DNA of 64,000 nt from an uncultured Collinsella sp. (GTDB lineage: Bacteria; Actinomycetota; Coriobacteriia; Coriobacteriales; Coriobacteriaceae): the NCBI GenBank assembly GCA_902470765.1, contig CABRHW010000006.1, positions 33,064-97,063 of the forward strand, read 5' to 3'. The position numbers and the translations under genes are program-made. Positions 36,046-43,858 of this stretch are shown here, piece by piece. The notes under the pieces were generated by a model. It was not told the DNA's origin, searched no databases, and worked only from the letters and a program-made list of their open reading frames with translations. How positions within the stretch are numbered: the stretch's first letter is position 1; every line of letters starts with the position of its first letter.

Positions 36046-36633
36046 TTAGCGCTTAATCTCGATATCGTCGAGCTTAACGTCCATGGCCTCGGTCTTGGCC
36101 TTGGCGATGTCGTCGGCAAATTCCAGAGACTCCATCATGGTCTCGACGGCGTCCTTGTGTTCCTCGACGTTGTCGATGCGCACGTACACGCTGCCGCCGT
36201 CAACGTCGGTGAAGTATTCGGTCGTCACGCCGCCCGAGTGCGTGAAGTAGGCACTGCGCCAGGTCTTGCCGTTGTACTTAACGGGATCGCTCTCGGTCCA
36301 TCCAGAGTTGGCCTTCCATTTGGCCTCGTAGTCGAACAGCTCGTCGGCGTTCTTGTCAGAGTCGAAGACGGGGATGAAGCGATCGCTGGCGTGCTCGCTC
36401 TCGGTGAACTTAAACTGGGCCCTGTCGGCGGTGTCGCCTGCGACGTCGGTGATCTCGACGCCCTCGGGGACCTCGACCTTAAACCAAATGAAGTCGGTCC
36501 TCATATCCACGGCTGGCTTTTCTGCTCCACCGCCACTTCCGGTAGCGCCGCCGCTGCCACCGCAGCCCACCAGGGCAACTGCGGCAAAGAGGCTTATGCA
36601 GAGGGTGAGAATCGCAAAGGCCTTCTTTTTCAT
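36046..36633 (-). CDS. lipoprotein, paralogue of the neighbouring lipoprotein
   Basis: A 195-residue secreted lipoprotein: basic start MKKKAFAILTLC, hydrophobic core, lipobox LVGC near residue 24, then a Gly/Ser linker. The mature part opens DFIWFKVEVPEGVEITDVAG and contains a YFTDVDGGSVYVRIDNVEEHK block. GGAGG lies eight bases before ATG 36633 on the minus strand. It is clearly related to 36876-37475 (YIWFKVEMPEGVGVSDSAGK, LFTDVEPGSVYVLISNFDQH), so the pair arose by duplication. The function is unknown; the cell surface is the likely place. Confidence 0.82.
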   Translation of the reverse strand: MKKKAFAILTLCISLFAAVALVGCGGSGGATGSGGGAEKPAVDMRTDFIWFKVEVPEGVEITDVAGDTADRAQFKFTESEHASDRFIPVFDSDKNADELFDYEAKWKANSGWTESDPVKYNGKTWRSAYFTHSGGVTTEYFTDVDGGSVYVRIDNVEEHKDAVETMMESLEFADDIAKAKTEAMDVKLDDIEIKR

Positions 36634-36707
36634 GGTCGTGTCCTCCTCGATCTGTAACCGCCCATGGATTACCTGCCTTTACTGTACGCGTGGACGGCTC
36701 GCTAGGG

Positions 36708-36723
36708 TGGGCCATGTGTCCCA
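36708..36723. promoter_or_regulatory. palindrome upstream of the first lipoprotein gene
   Basis: TGGGCCATGTGTCCCA is an imperfect dyad (TGGG, CA, TG, CCCA symmetric). It occurs 75 bases upstream of the lipoprotein start and again, identical, at 37675-37690 upstream of the paralogue. A shared operator is the simplest reading. Confidence 0.5.
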
Positions 36724-36820
36724 TTCTGAGGGCCGGATTTGCGCCGTTAAGTGGCAATATGCGCGGACGCAAGAGAGGGGAGGGCCGATGCTGCCGGCTC
36801 TCCCCGGGGTGAGGTGCCCG

Positions 36821-36874
36821 TTGTTTTAAAGGGGCACGCGTACGCGGGTTCGCGTAGGCGCGTACGGGTGCCCC
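36821..36874 (-). terminator. terminator of the second lipoprotein gene
   Basis: GGGGCACGCGTACGC (36831-36845) pairs with GCGTACGGGTGCCCC (36860-36874) with one mismatch. The T-rich run on the minus strand lies at 36821-36830. Confidence 0.75.
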
Positions 36875-36875
36875 G

Positions 36876-37475
36876 TTACTTGATCTCGATGCTCGAAATC
36901 TCGACTTCGCGTGCCCCGGAAACTGCCTCTTCCATGTCATCGGGGAACTCGATGGAGTTGAGGAGTGCCTCGGCTTCTTTCTTGTGCTGGTCGAAGTTCG
37001 AGATGAGGACGTAGACGCTTCCCGGCTCAACATCGGTAAAAAGCATGGTTGAGATGCCGCTGTTGTCCTCGTATGTTCCGACGAGCCACGTCCTGCCGTT
37101 ATACTCGACGGACCCGCCATCCTTCCACTGGAACGTATCCCCCTTCTTTTCCGCCTGGTCGGCGTGGGATTCCTCGGCCGTCAGCGCTTTTTTCCAAACG
37201 GGGATAAAGCGATCGGCCGAGGCGTTCTCGTCTTCGGGGAAGGTGAGCTGGACCCTGTCGGCATTCTTGCCGGCAGAGTCGCTTACGCCGACGCCCTCGG
37301 GCATCTCGACCTTAAACCAGATGTAGTCGGTCTTCTTGGCGACGGGGGCCTTTTCCTTGCTCTCGCTCTTGGGGGCGCTGCCGCCGCCCGATGCGCTCCC
37401 GCCGCAGCCCACAAGGGCGAGCGCGGCAAAGAGGGCGATGGAAAGGGAAAGGATTGATAGGGTCTTTTTCATCAT
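36876..37475 (-). CDS. lipoprotein, paralogue of the neighbouring lipoprotein
   Basis: A 199-residue secreted lipoprotein starting MMKKTLSILSLSIALF with lipobox LVGC and a Gly/Ser/Lys linker. The mature domain parallels that of 36046-36633 over its whole length (FKVEMPEGVGVSD, NADRVQLTFPEDENASADRF, SVYVLISNFDQHKKEAE). I chose ATG 37475, eight bases after GGAGG on the minus strand; the open frame upstream of it is leader. The two genes lie 240 bases apart with separate terminators, so each has its own promoter. Confidence 0.82.
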   Translation of the reverse strand: MMKKTLSILSLSIALFAALALVGCGGSASGGGSAPKSESKEKAPVAKKTDYIWFKVEMPEGVGVSDSAGKNADRVQLTFPEDENASADRFIPVWKKALTAEESHADQAEKKGDTFQWKDGGSVEYNGRTWLVGTYEDNSGISTMLFTDVEPGSVYVLISNFDQHKKEAEALLNSIEFPDDMEEAVSGAREVEISSIEIK

Positions 37476-37674
37476 GGTGGCGTCCTCCTTGTCTGCTGAT
37501 GACATCACGGCGCCGCATGCTGTTGGGGTACTGATTGCGCTGGCGGCGGATGTCTCTGTGTACTGTGCGACTTATGCCTCCGTTCATCGCTTGTGGCCGT
37601 TGCGCGGCCGTTCCCCAACGGGTTCCTTACTTATAGATATGCCCCAGCTTGTGCTGCTCGGGAGTCTCGAAAGG

Positions 37675-37690
37675 TGGGCCATGTGTCCCA
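37675..37690. promoter_or_regulatory. second copy of the lipoprotein-associated palindrome
   Basis: Identical to 36708-36723 (TGGGCCATGTGTCCCA). It lies about 200 bases upstream of the second lipoprotein gene. The rest of the gap 37476-37850 has no other clear gene; the right part holds the fchA promoter region. Confidence 0.5.
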
Positions 37691-37746
37691 TGTTTGCGTT
37701 GTCGACGCCTATCGCGTGCCATAGAAATCTGCGATGGCCAGGTGCG

Positions 37747-37775
37747 CTGACGCTCATGTACTTATGGGCTAGACT
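37747..37775 (+). promoter_or_regulatory. candidate promoter of fchA-folD
   Basis: CTGACG (37747-37752) and TAGACT (37770-37775), 17 bases apart, match four of six positions each of the main sigma factor consensus. A small hairpin (GGTCGG/CCGACC, near 37804-37823) follows in the leader before the ribosome site. Confidence 0.4.
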
Positions 37776-37851
37776 TAGCACCATTACGTGATCGATGCGG
37801 TTGGTCGGCGATTCCGCCCGACCGATGTATATGACTTGAAGGTGCATGCGT

Positions 37852-38484
37852 ATGAGCCAAGAGATGATGGACAAGACCTGCCGCGGGTTTGCCGAGGCGC
37901 TGGCCGCGCGCGAGCCGGTTCCCGGCGGCGGCAGCGCGAGCGCCTTTGTGGGCGCGCTGGGTGCCTCGCTTTGTGGGATGGTTGCTCGTTATGGGGCGAC
38001 TAATCCCGCGCTTGCCGATCGCGCGGACGACCTGACGCGTGCATTTGCCCAGGCAGACGAGTTGGCGCAGGAACTTGTGGACCTGGTCGCCGAGGACGTT
38101 CGTGCGTACGGCCAGGTGTCCGCTGCGTACGGTATTCCGCGCGAGGACCCAGCTCGACCGGCGGCGATTCAGGACGCGTTGCACGTGGCGGCCATGCCAC
38201 CGTATCGGATCATGGATGCCTGCGGCCGCGCGCTGGCGCTGCTCGAGGACATGGCCGATAAGGGCTCGCGCCAGCTGTTGTCCGACGTGGCCTGCGGCGC
38301 CGTGTTCTGCCGCGCTGCCATGCAGGGTGCGAGCCTGACGCTCTTTGCCAACACCGCATCTATGAAAGACCGGGCGCGCGCCGAGGAACTCGAGGCGGCG
38401 TGCGATGAGCTGCTGGATACGTGGCTGCCGCGCGCCGATGCGCTGGCGCGCCGCGCCGCCGACGCCGCAAGGAAGAGGGGATAG
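37852..38484 (+). CDS. fchA: methenyl-THF cyclohydrolase / formiminotetrahydrofolate cyclodeaminase
   Basis: A 210-residue helical protein of the FTCD C-terminal/FchA family. The signature AAREPVPGGGSASAFVGALG near residues 15-35 is intact, as is the ATNPALADRADDL region. It converts formimino-THF (or 10-formyl-THF-derived methenyl-THF) in one-carbon metabolism. ATG 37852 was chosen because AAGGTG lies seven or eight bases upstream; ATG 37846 is too close. folD follows after two bases, so both are one operon, and Fhs is encoded at 10.1 kb. This supports a role in the formate-THF branch rather than histidine breakdown, although no hut genes can be excluded outside the window. Confidence 0.88.
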   Translation: MSQEMMDKTCRGFAEALAAREPVPGGGSASAFVGALGASLCGMVARYGATNPALADRADDLTRAFAQADELAQELVDLVAEDVRAYGQVSAAYGIPREDPARPAAIQDALHVAAMPPYRIMDACGRALALLEDMADKGSRQLLSDVACGAVFCRAAMQGASLTLFANTASMKDRARAEELEAACDELLDTWLPRADALARRAADAARKRG

Positions 38485-38486
38485 CC

Positions 38487-39341
38487 ATGGCCGAGCTATT
38501 GAAGGGTGCTCCCGTCGCCCGCGCGTTGACTGAGGAGCTCGCTGCTCGCTGCGCGGCTTTGCGTGAGCGCGGCGTTGTGCCGACGTTGGCCATCGTTCGC
38601 GTGGGCGAGCGCGAGGACGACCTGTCCTACGAGCGCGGTGCACTCAAACGCTGCGAAAAAGTGGGCATCGAAGCTCGTCGCGTGTTGCTGCCTGCCGATG
38701 TTTCGCAGGATGAGCTGCTGGCGGCTATCGAGGGCATCAATGCCGACCTGGCTGTTCACGGATGCCTGATGTTTCGCCCGCTGCCCGCCGGGCTTGACGA
38801 GGATGCGGTTGCCGCGGCACTCGATCCCGCCAAGGATGTTGACTCTATGACGCCGGCCTCGCTGCTTACCACGCTTTCGGGGCGAGGCGAGGGCTTTGCC
38901 CCCTGTACGGCCGAAGCCGTGCTGGCGATTCTGGATCACTATGGCGTTGAACTGGACGGTGCCAAAGTTGCCGTTGTCGGTCGCTCGCTGGTGATCGGGC
39001 GTCCTGTTGCCGCCATGCTTACGGCGCGCAATGCTACCGTGACGACGTGCCACACGCATACGCGCGGTCTTGCTGCCGAGTGCCGAGCTGCCGACATCGT
39101 CGTTGCCGCGGTCGGACGCGCGCGCACGATTGGCGCAGATGCGGCTCGCGAGGGCCAGACGGTCATCGATGTGGGCATTAACTGGGATGAGGCTGCCGGC
39201 AAGTTGGTCGGCGACGTCGATTTTGATGCCGCGGAGCCGGTCGTTGGCGCCATCACCCCCGTGCCGGGTGGCGTGGGCGCCGTGACGACAGCAATTCTCG
39301 CCAAGCACGTGATCGAGGCGGCCGAACGCGCGGTGAAATAG
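38487..39341 (+). CDS. folD: methylene-THF dehydrogenase / methenyl-THF cyclohydrolase
   Basis: A 284-residue cytosolic NAD(P)-dependent enzyme. The catalytic Tyr-x6-Lys arrangement is visible in DDLSYERGALKRCEKVGIE. The nucleotide-binding region VAVVGRSLVIGRPVAAML and the final motif TPVPGGVGAVTTAIL are standard FolD. Start ATG 38487, two bases behind the fchA stop; the preceding frame belongs to fchA. It links methylene-THF and methenyl-THF and completes the path from formate with Fhs and FchA. The presence of a separate FchA suggests that cyclohydrolase activity is partly handed to that protein. Confidence 0.95.
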   Translation: MAELLKGAPVARALTEELAARCAALRERGVVPTLAIVRVGEREDDLSYERGALKRCEKVGIEARRVLLPADVSQDELLAAIEGINADLAVHGCLMFRPLPAGLDEDAVAAALDPAKDVDSMTPASLLTTLSGRGEGFAPCTAEAVLAILDHYGVELDGAKVAVVGRSLVIGRPVAAMLTARNATVTTCHTHTRGLAAECRAADIVVAAVGRARTIGADAAREGQTVIDVGINWDEAAGKLVGDVDFDAAEPVVGAITPVPGGVGAVTTAILAKHVIEAAERAVK

Positions 39342-39384
39342 GCGTTTGGAGGACGTTTAGGGGGTTGGTTAGATACCCCGTGGT

Positions 39385-39604
39385 CAAAAAATGCCAAATA
39401 TGAGTACTGTTGCCTCGTTGGTTACATATCTTTGAGGTAGTTTTGACTCACTAATGATAGTGAATATCATTAGTGAGTCTCTATTATTGAACACATGTGG
39501 AATTACTTTGTTCAACTTTTGGACAAGTGGGGACTTCTGGCGCCCTGGACGATGGAATTTGCTGCTACTAAATTGGTGACAGTACTCATATTTGGCATTT
39601 TTTG
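39385..39604. mobile_element. MITE-like element with 26-bp perfect inverted repeats
   Basis: The left end (39385-39410, CAAAAAATGCCAAATATGAG then TACTGT) and the right end (39579-39604) are exact inverted copies. The 220-bp element is much more AT-rich than the genome and has no transposase gene. Near its middle is another perfect hairpin: GACTCACTAATGATA (39445-39459) with TATCATTAGTGAGTC (39465-39479). Terminal inverted repeats, small size and lack of genes fit a miniature element moved in trans. A short minus-strand frame through it (39384-39707) is probably not a gene. No target duplication is obvious. Confidence 0.65.
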
Positions 39605-39696
39605 CCCACAGGGGTTGCTCAGACTCCAGTTTCGCCCTTTTTGCGTCGAAGCGATACACTGTTACCGTTTGATTTCTTCGCTCAAGGAGGATACGC

Positions 39697-41220
39697 ATGC
39701 CGTGCACAACGATTTTGGTTGGTAAGAACGCGAGCTATGACGGTTCGACGCTGGTCGCCCGCAACGAGGATTCGTCCAACGGAGTATTTGAGCCCAAGCG
39801 CATGCGCGTGGTGCATCCCGACGAGCAGCCGCGCGTTTATACGAGCGTCCTGAGCCACCTGACGATCGAACTGCCCGATAACCCCATGCGTTACACGAGC
39901 GTCCCCGACGTTATCCCCGGTCACGGCATCTGGGCCGAGGCTGGTTTCAACGAGCTCAACGTCGGTATGTCCGCGACCGAGACGCTCACCACCAATGAGC
40001 GCGTCCGCGGTGCCGACCCGCTGGTGGACTACGTGCCCGCCAAGGGCAGCGAGGGCGAGGACGGCTACATTCCGGCGCAGCCCGGCGGCCTGGGCGAGGA
40101 GGACATGGTGACCCTGGTGCTGCCATACGCCAAGTCCGCCCGCGACGGCGTGCGCATCCTGGGCGACCTGCTCGAGCGCTATGGCACCTACGAGAACAAC
40201 GGTATCGCCTTTAGCGACGTGGACGAGATCTGGTGGCTCGAGACCATCGGCGGCCACCACTGGATCGCCAAGCGCGTGCCCGACGACGCCTATGTGACCA
40301 TGCCCAACCAACTGGGTATCGACAGCTTTGACCTGGACGACGCCGAGGGCGCCCAGGCTGACCACTTGTGCTCTTCCGACCTGCGCGCCTGGATGGCCGA
40401 GTGGCACCTGGACCTGACGCTGGGAGTCGAGGGCGACGGCCCGGCCGCGGTCTTTAACCCGCGCGAGGCCTTTGGCTCGCACAGCGACAGCGACCACGTC
40501 TACAACACGCCGCGCGCCTGGTACATGCAGCGCTGCCTCAACCCCAGCGATGTGTGGGACGGTCCCGAGGCCGACTACACGCCCGAGAGCGACGACATCC
40601 CTTGGAGCCGCGTGCCCGAGCGCAAGGTGACCATCGAGGACATCAAGTACGTACTCTCGAGCCACTACCAGGGCACGGAGTACGACTGCTACGGCAGCAA
40701 GGGTACGCCCGCCACGCGCGGCGCCTATCGCCCCATCGGCATCAACCGCAACAGCCAGCTTGCCGTGTTGCAGCTGCGCCCCTATGCGCAGCCGGCCTAC
40801 CGCGCCGTGCAGTGGATGGCGTTTGGCTCCAACTCGTTTAACGCGCTCGTGCCGCTGTACGCCAATGTCGAGACCATGCCCGAGTACTATGCCGACACGC
40901 AGTCTCGCGTGACGTCCGAAAACTTCTACTGGGCCAACCGCCTGATCGGCGCGCTGGCCGACGTCCGTTTTCATGAGTGCGGCCGCGCCGTGGAGGACTA
41001 CCAGGAGAAGGTCGGTGGCATGGGCCACAAGCAGATCCATGACGTCGACGCTGCCGTAGCCGCTCTGCCCGAGGTCGAGGTGCCTGCCGAGCTTGCACGC
41101 GCCAACGAGGCCTTTGCCGAGCGTGTTCGCGTGGAGACCGATGCCCTGCTGGGCAAGGTGCTCTACACCACGAGCTGCGCCATGAAGAACTCTTTCGCGA
41201 TGAACGACAACGTGAGGTAG
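39697..41220 (+). CDS. C69-family dipeptidase (PepD type)
   Basis: A 507-residue peptidase of family C69 (formerly U34), which cleaves dipeptides. The N-terminal nucleophile is Cys3 (MPCTTILVGKNASYDG), exposed after removal of the first residues, as in other Ntn-hydrolases. STLVARNEDSSNG, the block GVNELNVGMSATET-like (FNELNVGMSATETLTTNER) and EIWWLETIGGHHWIAKRV are typical. No signal peptide is seen, so it acts in the cytoplasm on imported peptides. The ribosome site AAGGAGG at 39684-39690 is near perfect. It stands alone behind the MITE-like element. Confidence 0.92.
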   Translation: MPCTTILVGKNASYDGSTLVARNEDSSNGVFEPKRMRVVHPDEQPRVYTSVLSHLTIELPDNPMRYTSVPDVIPGHGIWAEAGFNELNVGMSATETLTTNERVRGADPLVDYVPAKGSEGEDGYIPAQPGGLGEEDMVTLVLPYAKSARDGVRILGDLLERYGTYENNGIAFSDVDEIWWLETIGGHHWIAKRVPDDAYVTMPNQLGIDSFDLDDAEGAQADHLCSSDLRAWMAEWHLDLTLGVEGDGPAAVFNPREAFGSHSDSDHVYNTPRAWYMQRCLNPSDVWDGPEADYTPESDDIPWSRVPERKVTIEDIKYVLSSHYQGTEYDCYGSKGTPATRGAYRPIGINRNSQLAVLQLRPYAQPAYRAVQWMAFGSNSFNALVPLYANVETMPEYYADTQSRVTSENFYWANRLIGALADVRFHECGRAVEDYQEKVGGMGHKQIHDVDAAVAALPEVEVPAELARANEAFAERVRVETDALLGKVLYTTSCAMKNSFAMNDNVR

Positions 41221-41319
41221 GGATTTCCCGTCGATCGAATAGCGCTAAAACGCTTTGTCGCTTTCGCTCAATCTTGGGTACAAGAACGCCAATGCAGTTG
41301 TTTGTGATTGGAGACAACC

Positions 41320-41736
41320 ATGGTTATGAAACTCGATCAGCTTGTTAACGGCGCCATTAACGTGGGCTTTGGCGCTGCCGCCGTTGCTGTCGAAGGCGGC
41401 AAGAAGGTCCTCGACGACCTTAACACCAAAGGCGAGCAGGTCCGCAAGGACACCGCCACCCCCGATATCGCCCGCAGCGTGTCCGACATGTTCGAGCAGG
41501 CCGGTGGCACCATCTCCGATCTGACCGAGCGCTTGGGCATACAGGGCGAGACTGCGGCCCAGCGCGTGCTCGACGAGCTCATCCTTGCCCGCGTCCGCGT
41601 TATGACCGCCCCTGAGCGCACGGCCTTCCTAGCCCATGTGCGCGACATCGTCGATTCGGTCGAGGACAACGTGACCTCGGTGCCCGTCGAGTCCGTTGAG
41701 CCCGACGATGCGAAGGATACCGAAGAGGCCGAGTAG
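41320..41736 (+). CDS. phasin-like small helical protein
   Basis: A 138-residue protein with a small-residue-rich helix (AINVGFGAAAVAVEGGKKVL), a basic/acidic middle (DDLNTKGEQVRKD) and a second long helix (ERTAFLAHVRDIVDSVEDNV), ending in an acidic tail. This layout resembles phasin-like proteins that often lie beside AarF/UbiB kinases; the likeness is by eye only. ATG 41320 follows GGAGA at the right distance. The AarF gene begins nine bases after its stop, so the two are co-transcribed and probably work together. Confidence 0.65.
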   Translation: MVMKLDQLVNGAINVGFGAAAVAVEGGKKVLDDLNTKGEQVRKDTATPDIARSVSDMFEQAGGTISDLTERLGIQGETAAQRVLDELILARVRVMTAPERTAFLAHVRDIVDSVEDNVTSVPVESVEPDDAKDTEEAE

Positions 41737-41744
41737 CAGCGCAG

Positions 41745-43508
41745 ATGGCAGATTCCACCACCGATTACAACAATCTAGATCCTTTGGGTGACGAGGCGGC
41801 GGTTGTCGATGAGGTCGATGCCGCCGTCTCGGGCGCTCGCAAAAAGCCACGCGCTGTCGATATGGTGCCCGAAGAGCCCGACGCGATGGCGCCGGACGAG
41901 GAATACCAGCTCACGCCGGCGGGTCGTCGCGAACGCATCGGGCAGATTGTTCGCTTGGTCAAAAAGTACCGTGTGTGGGATAACCTCACGCCGGTTCGCT
42001 TGCGCCGCCTGCTCGAGGAGCTCGGCCCCATGTTCGTCAAGATGGGGCAGATTCTGGCCAACCGGTCCGAGATTCTGCCGCAGCGCTTTTGCGATGAGCT
42101 GCGCCGTCTGCGTTCCGACGTGGAGCCGGTGCCGTACGAGGTAGTGCTCCGCTGCTTGGAAGAGGAATACGGCCTGCGCTTGGGGGAGATGTTCGATGCG
42201 ATCGACCCCAATCCGCTTGGTAGCGCATCGCTCGCGCAGGTGCACCGCGCTCGTCTGGTGACGGGCGAGGACGTAGCCGTCAAGGTGCAGCGCCCCGGTG
42301 CGCAGCAGGTTATGGCGCAGGACATCGATATCATCCGCTCGGTGGTGCGCATTGTTTCCAAGTTCGTCAACACCGATCAATTCGTTGACCTGCACGGCGT
42401 AGTCGAGGAGTTGTGGACCTCGTTTCGCGAGGAGACCAACTTTTTGGCCGAGGCCAAAAACCTCAACGACTTCTACGAGTTCCATAAGAGCGTTCATGGC
42501 GTGACGTGCCCTAAATCCTATCTGGACCTGTGCACCGAGCACGTGGTGGTTATGGACTACGTCGACGGCATTTCGATCGCCGATCCTGAACGCTTGGTGG
42601 CCGAGGGCTATGACTTGGAAAAGATCGGTGCTGCGATTGTCGAGGACTACTCGACGCAGGTGCTCGACGACGGCTTTTTCCATGCCGACCCGCATGCGGG
42701 AAACATCATTCTCAAGGACGGCATCGTTTACTTTATCGACTTGGGCATGGTCGGACGCATGTCGAGCCACGATCGTGGCATCGTTAAGGACATGATTTTC
42801 GCCGTGGCCGATGGTGACGTGCCCAAGCTCAAGGATTCGCTCATGCGCTTCGCCGTGACGCGTGGCGACTCGGCTGAGCTCGATCATTCGGCCTTTTTGT
42901 CCGACTTGGACTTTATCGTCGCCGACTTTGCGGGTCTTGACCTTAAAGACCTGGATATCGGCGAGTTTTTGACCTCGCTGCTAAACCTGGCGCGCAAAAA
43001 CGATGTTGAGCTGCCGAGCGTGGTGACGATGTTCGCGCGCGGCATGGTGACGCTCGAGGGTTTGCTGACCGAGTACATGCCCAACGTCAACATGATCCAG
43101 ATCATCCAAACCCACATTAAAAACGAGAAAAGCACCTATGCGCGTGTGCGCGATATGGGACGCGATCTTGCCGCGAGCAGCTATCGCGCGGCAAAAGGCT
43201 CGCTCGAGGCGGCCGAGTATCTGGGCTTGGCTTCGCGTATGCTCACGCGCGGCCAGCTTAAGGTGAACACGCAGATCATGAGCAGCGATAAGGCGCTGCG
43301 ACAGCTGGGCGGAATTATCGACCGCATGTCGATGGCAATTGTGATCGCCGGCCTGTTTATCGGTTCGTCGGTGGTGTACTACGCACGCATCGAGCCGGTT
43401 GTGTTTGGTATCCCGGTCATTGGCTTTATGGGCTACGTGAGCGCGCTGGTGCTGGCGCTTATGCTGGGCCGCAATATCTGGCTCAACAGCCACGGCGGCA
43501 AACACTAG
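41745..43508 (+). CDS. AarF/UbiB (ABC1) family kinase-like protein
   Basis: A 587-residue protein. The ABC1 N-terminal signature KMGQILANRSEILPQRFCDE (KxGQ motif) is followed by the atypical kinase core: LGSASLAQVHRARLVTGEDV, VAVKVQRPG, MDYVDGISI, HADPHAGNIIL and DLGMVGRMS (kinase DFG equivalent). Two membrane helices end the protein (MAIVIAGLFIGSSVVYYARI and GFMGYVSALVLALMLG). In other bacteria such proteins support quinone or isoprenoid lipid metabolism. This is inferred from the family only. It is in an operon with the phasin-like gene and is followed by a terminator. Confidence 0.92.
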   Translation: MADSTTDYNNLDPLGDEAAVVDEVDAAVSGARKKPRAVDMVPEEPDAMAPDEEYQLTPAGRRERIGQIVRLVKKYRVWDNLTPVRLRRLLEELGPMFVKMGQILANRSEILPQRFCDELRRLRSDVEPVPYEVVLRCLEEEYGLRLGEMFDAIDPNPLGSASLAQVHRARLVTGEDVAVKVQRPGAQQVMAQDIDIIRSVVRIVSKFVNTDQFVDLHGVVEELWTSFREETNFLAEAKNLNDFYEFHKSVHGVTCPKSYLDLCTEHVVVMDYVDGISIADPERLVAEGYDLEKIGAAIVEDYSTQVLDDGFFHADPHAGNIILKDGIVYFIDLGMVGRMSSHDRGIVKDMIFAVADGDVPKLKDSLMRFAVTRGDSAELDHSAFLSDLDFIVADFAGLDLKDLDIGEFLTSLLNLARKNDVELPSVVTMFARGMVTLEGLLTEYMPNVNMIQIIQTHIKNEKSTYARVRDMGRDLAASSYRAAKGSLEAAEYLGLASRMLTRGQLKVNTQIMSSDKALRQLGGIIDRMSMAIVIAGLFIGSSVVYYARIEPVVFGIPVIGFMGYVSALVLALMLGRNIWLNSHGGKH

Positions 43509-43559
43509 AGGCTGCGACCGTCACCGCATTTTCCTATCGCAAACAATAGCTTTTACCTT

Positions 43560-43587
43560 GGGCTTCGCCTGTGTGCGGGGCCCTTTT
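43560..43587 (+). terminator. terminator of the AarF operon
   Basis: GGGCTTCGC (43560-43568) pairs with GCGGGGCCC (43575-43583), with two G-T pairs, followed by TTTT. Confidence 0.7.
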
Positions 43588-43615
43588 GCGTGATACCATT
43601 TTGACGGTAATAATC

Positions 43616-43797
43616 GATGGCCTAGATGGTGGTGCGGAGACGCACGAACGCGCGGTTTTCCTGCGCGTTTGGGAGAATCGGGGTGCAAGTCCCCGGCTGT
43701 ACCAGTAACCGTAATTCCTCTTGGCTCGGGATGTTCGCGTCGCAGATCGGACGACGTGCCTGAGCCGTTAAGGTTAAGTCGGATCGCCTCCCATCTT
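43616..43797 (+). promoter_or_regulatory. cobalamin (B12) riboswitch
   Basis: Conserved cobalamin-riboswitch parts appear in order: the P1 strand AGATGG (43624-43629) pairing with CCATCT (43791-43796), the receptor block GAATCGGGGTGCAAGTCCCC with GGCTGTACCAGTAACCGTAA directly after it (43675-43714), and the 3' block AAGTCGGATCGCC. The block following ACC differs from the most common GCAACGGT type, so it is a slightly variant member. The ribosome site of the next gene lies about 50 bases downstream. The segment between can form GC-rich stems (GCGGC/GCCGC near 43801-43823), a possible expression platform that hides the start. The ligand is inferred from sequence likeness. Confidence 0.8.
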
Positions 43798-43858
43798 GCA
43801 TGCGGCTGCGGCGTATGCCGCCGGTGTGCATAGGGCTCTGGAGGGAAGGAGGACCCCG

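Noticed and set aside
39384..39707. A 107-residue minus-strand frame through the MITE-like element
   Set aside because: It is formed by the inverted repeats and the antisense of the dipeptidase leader; no ribosome site and no family likeness.
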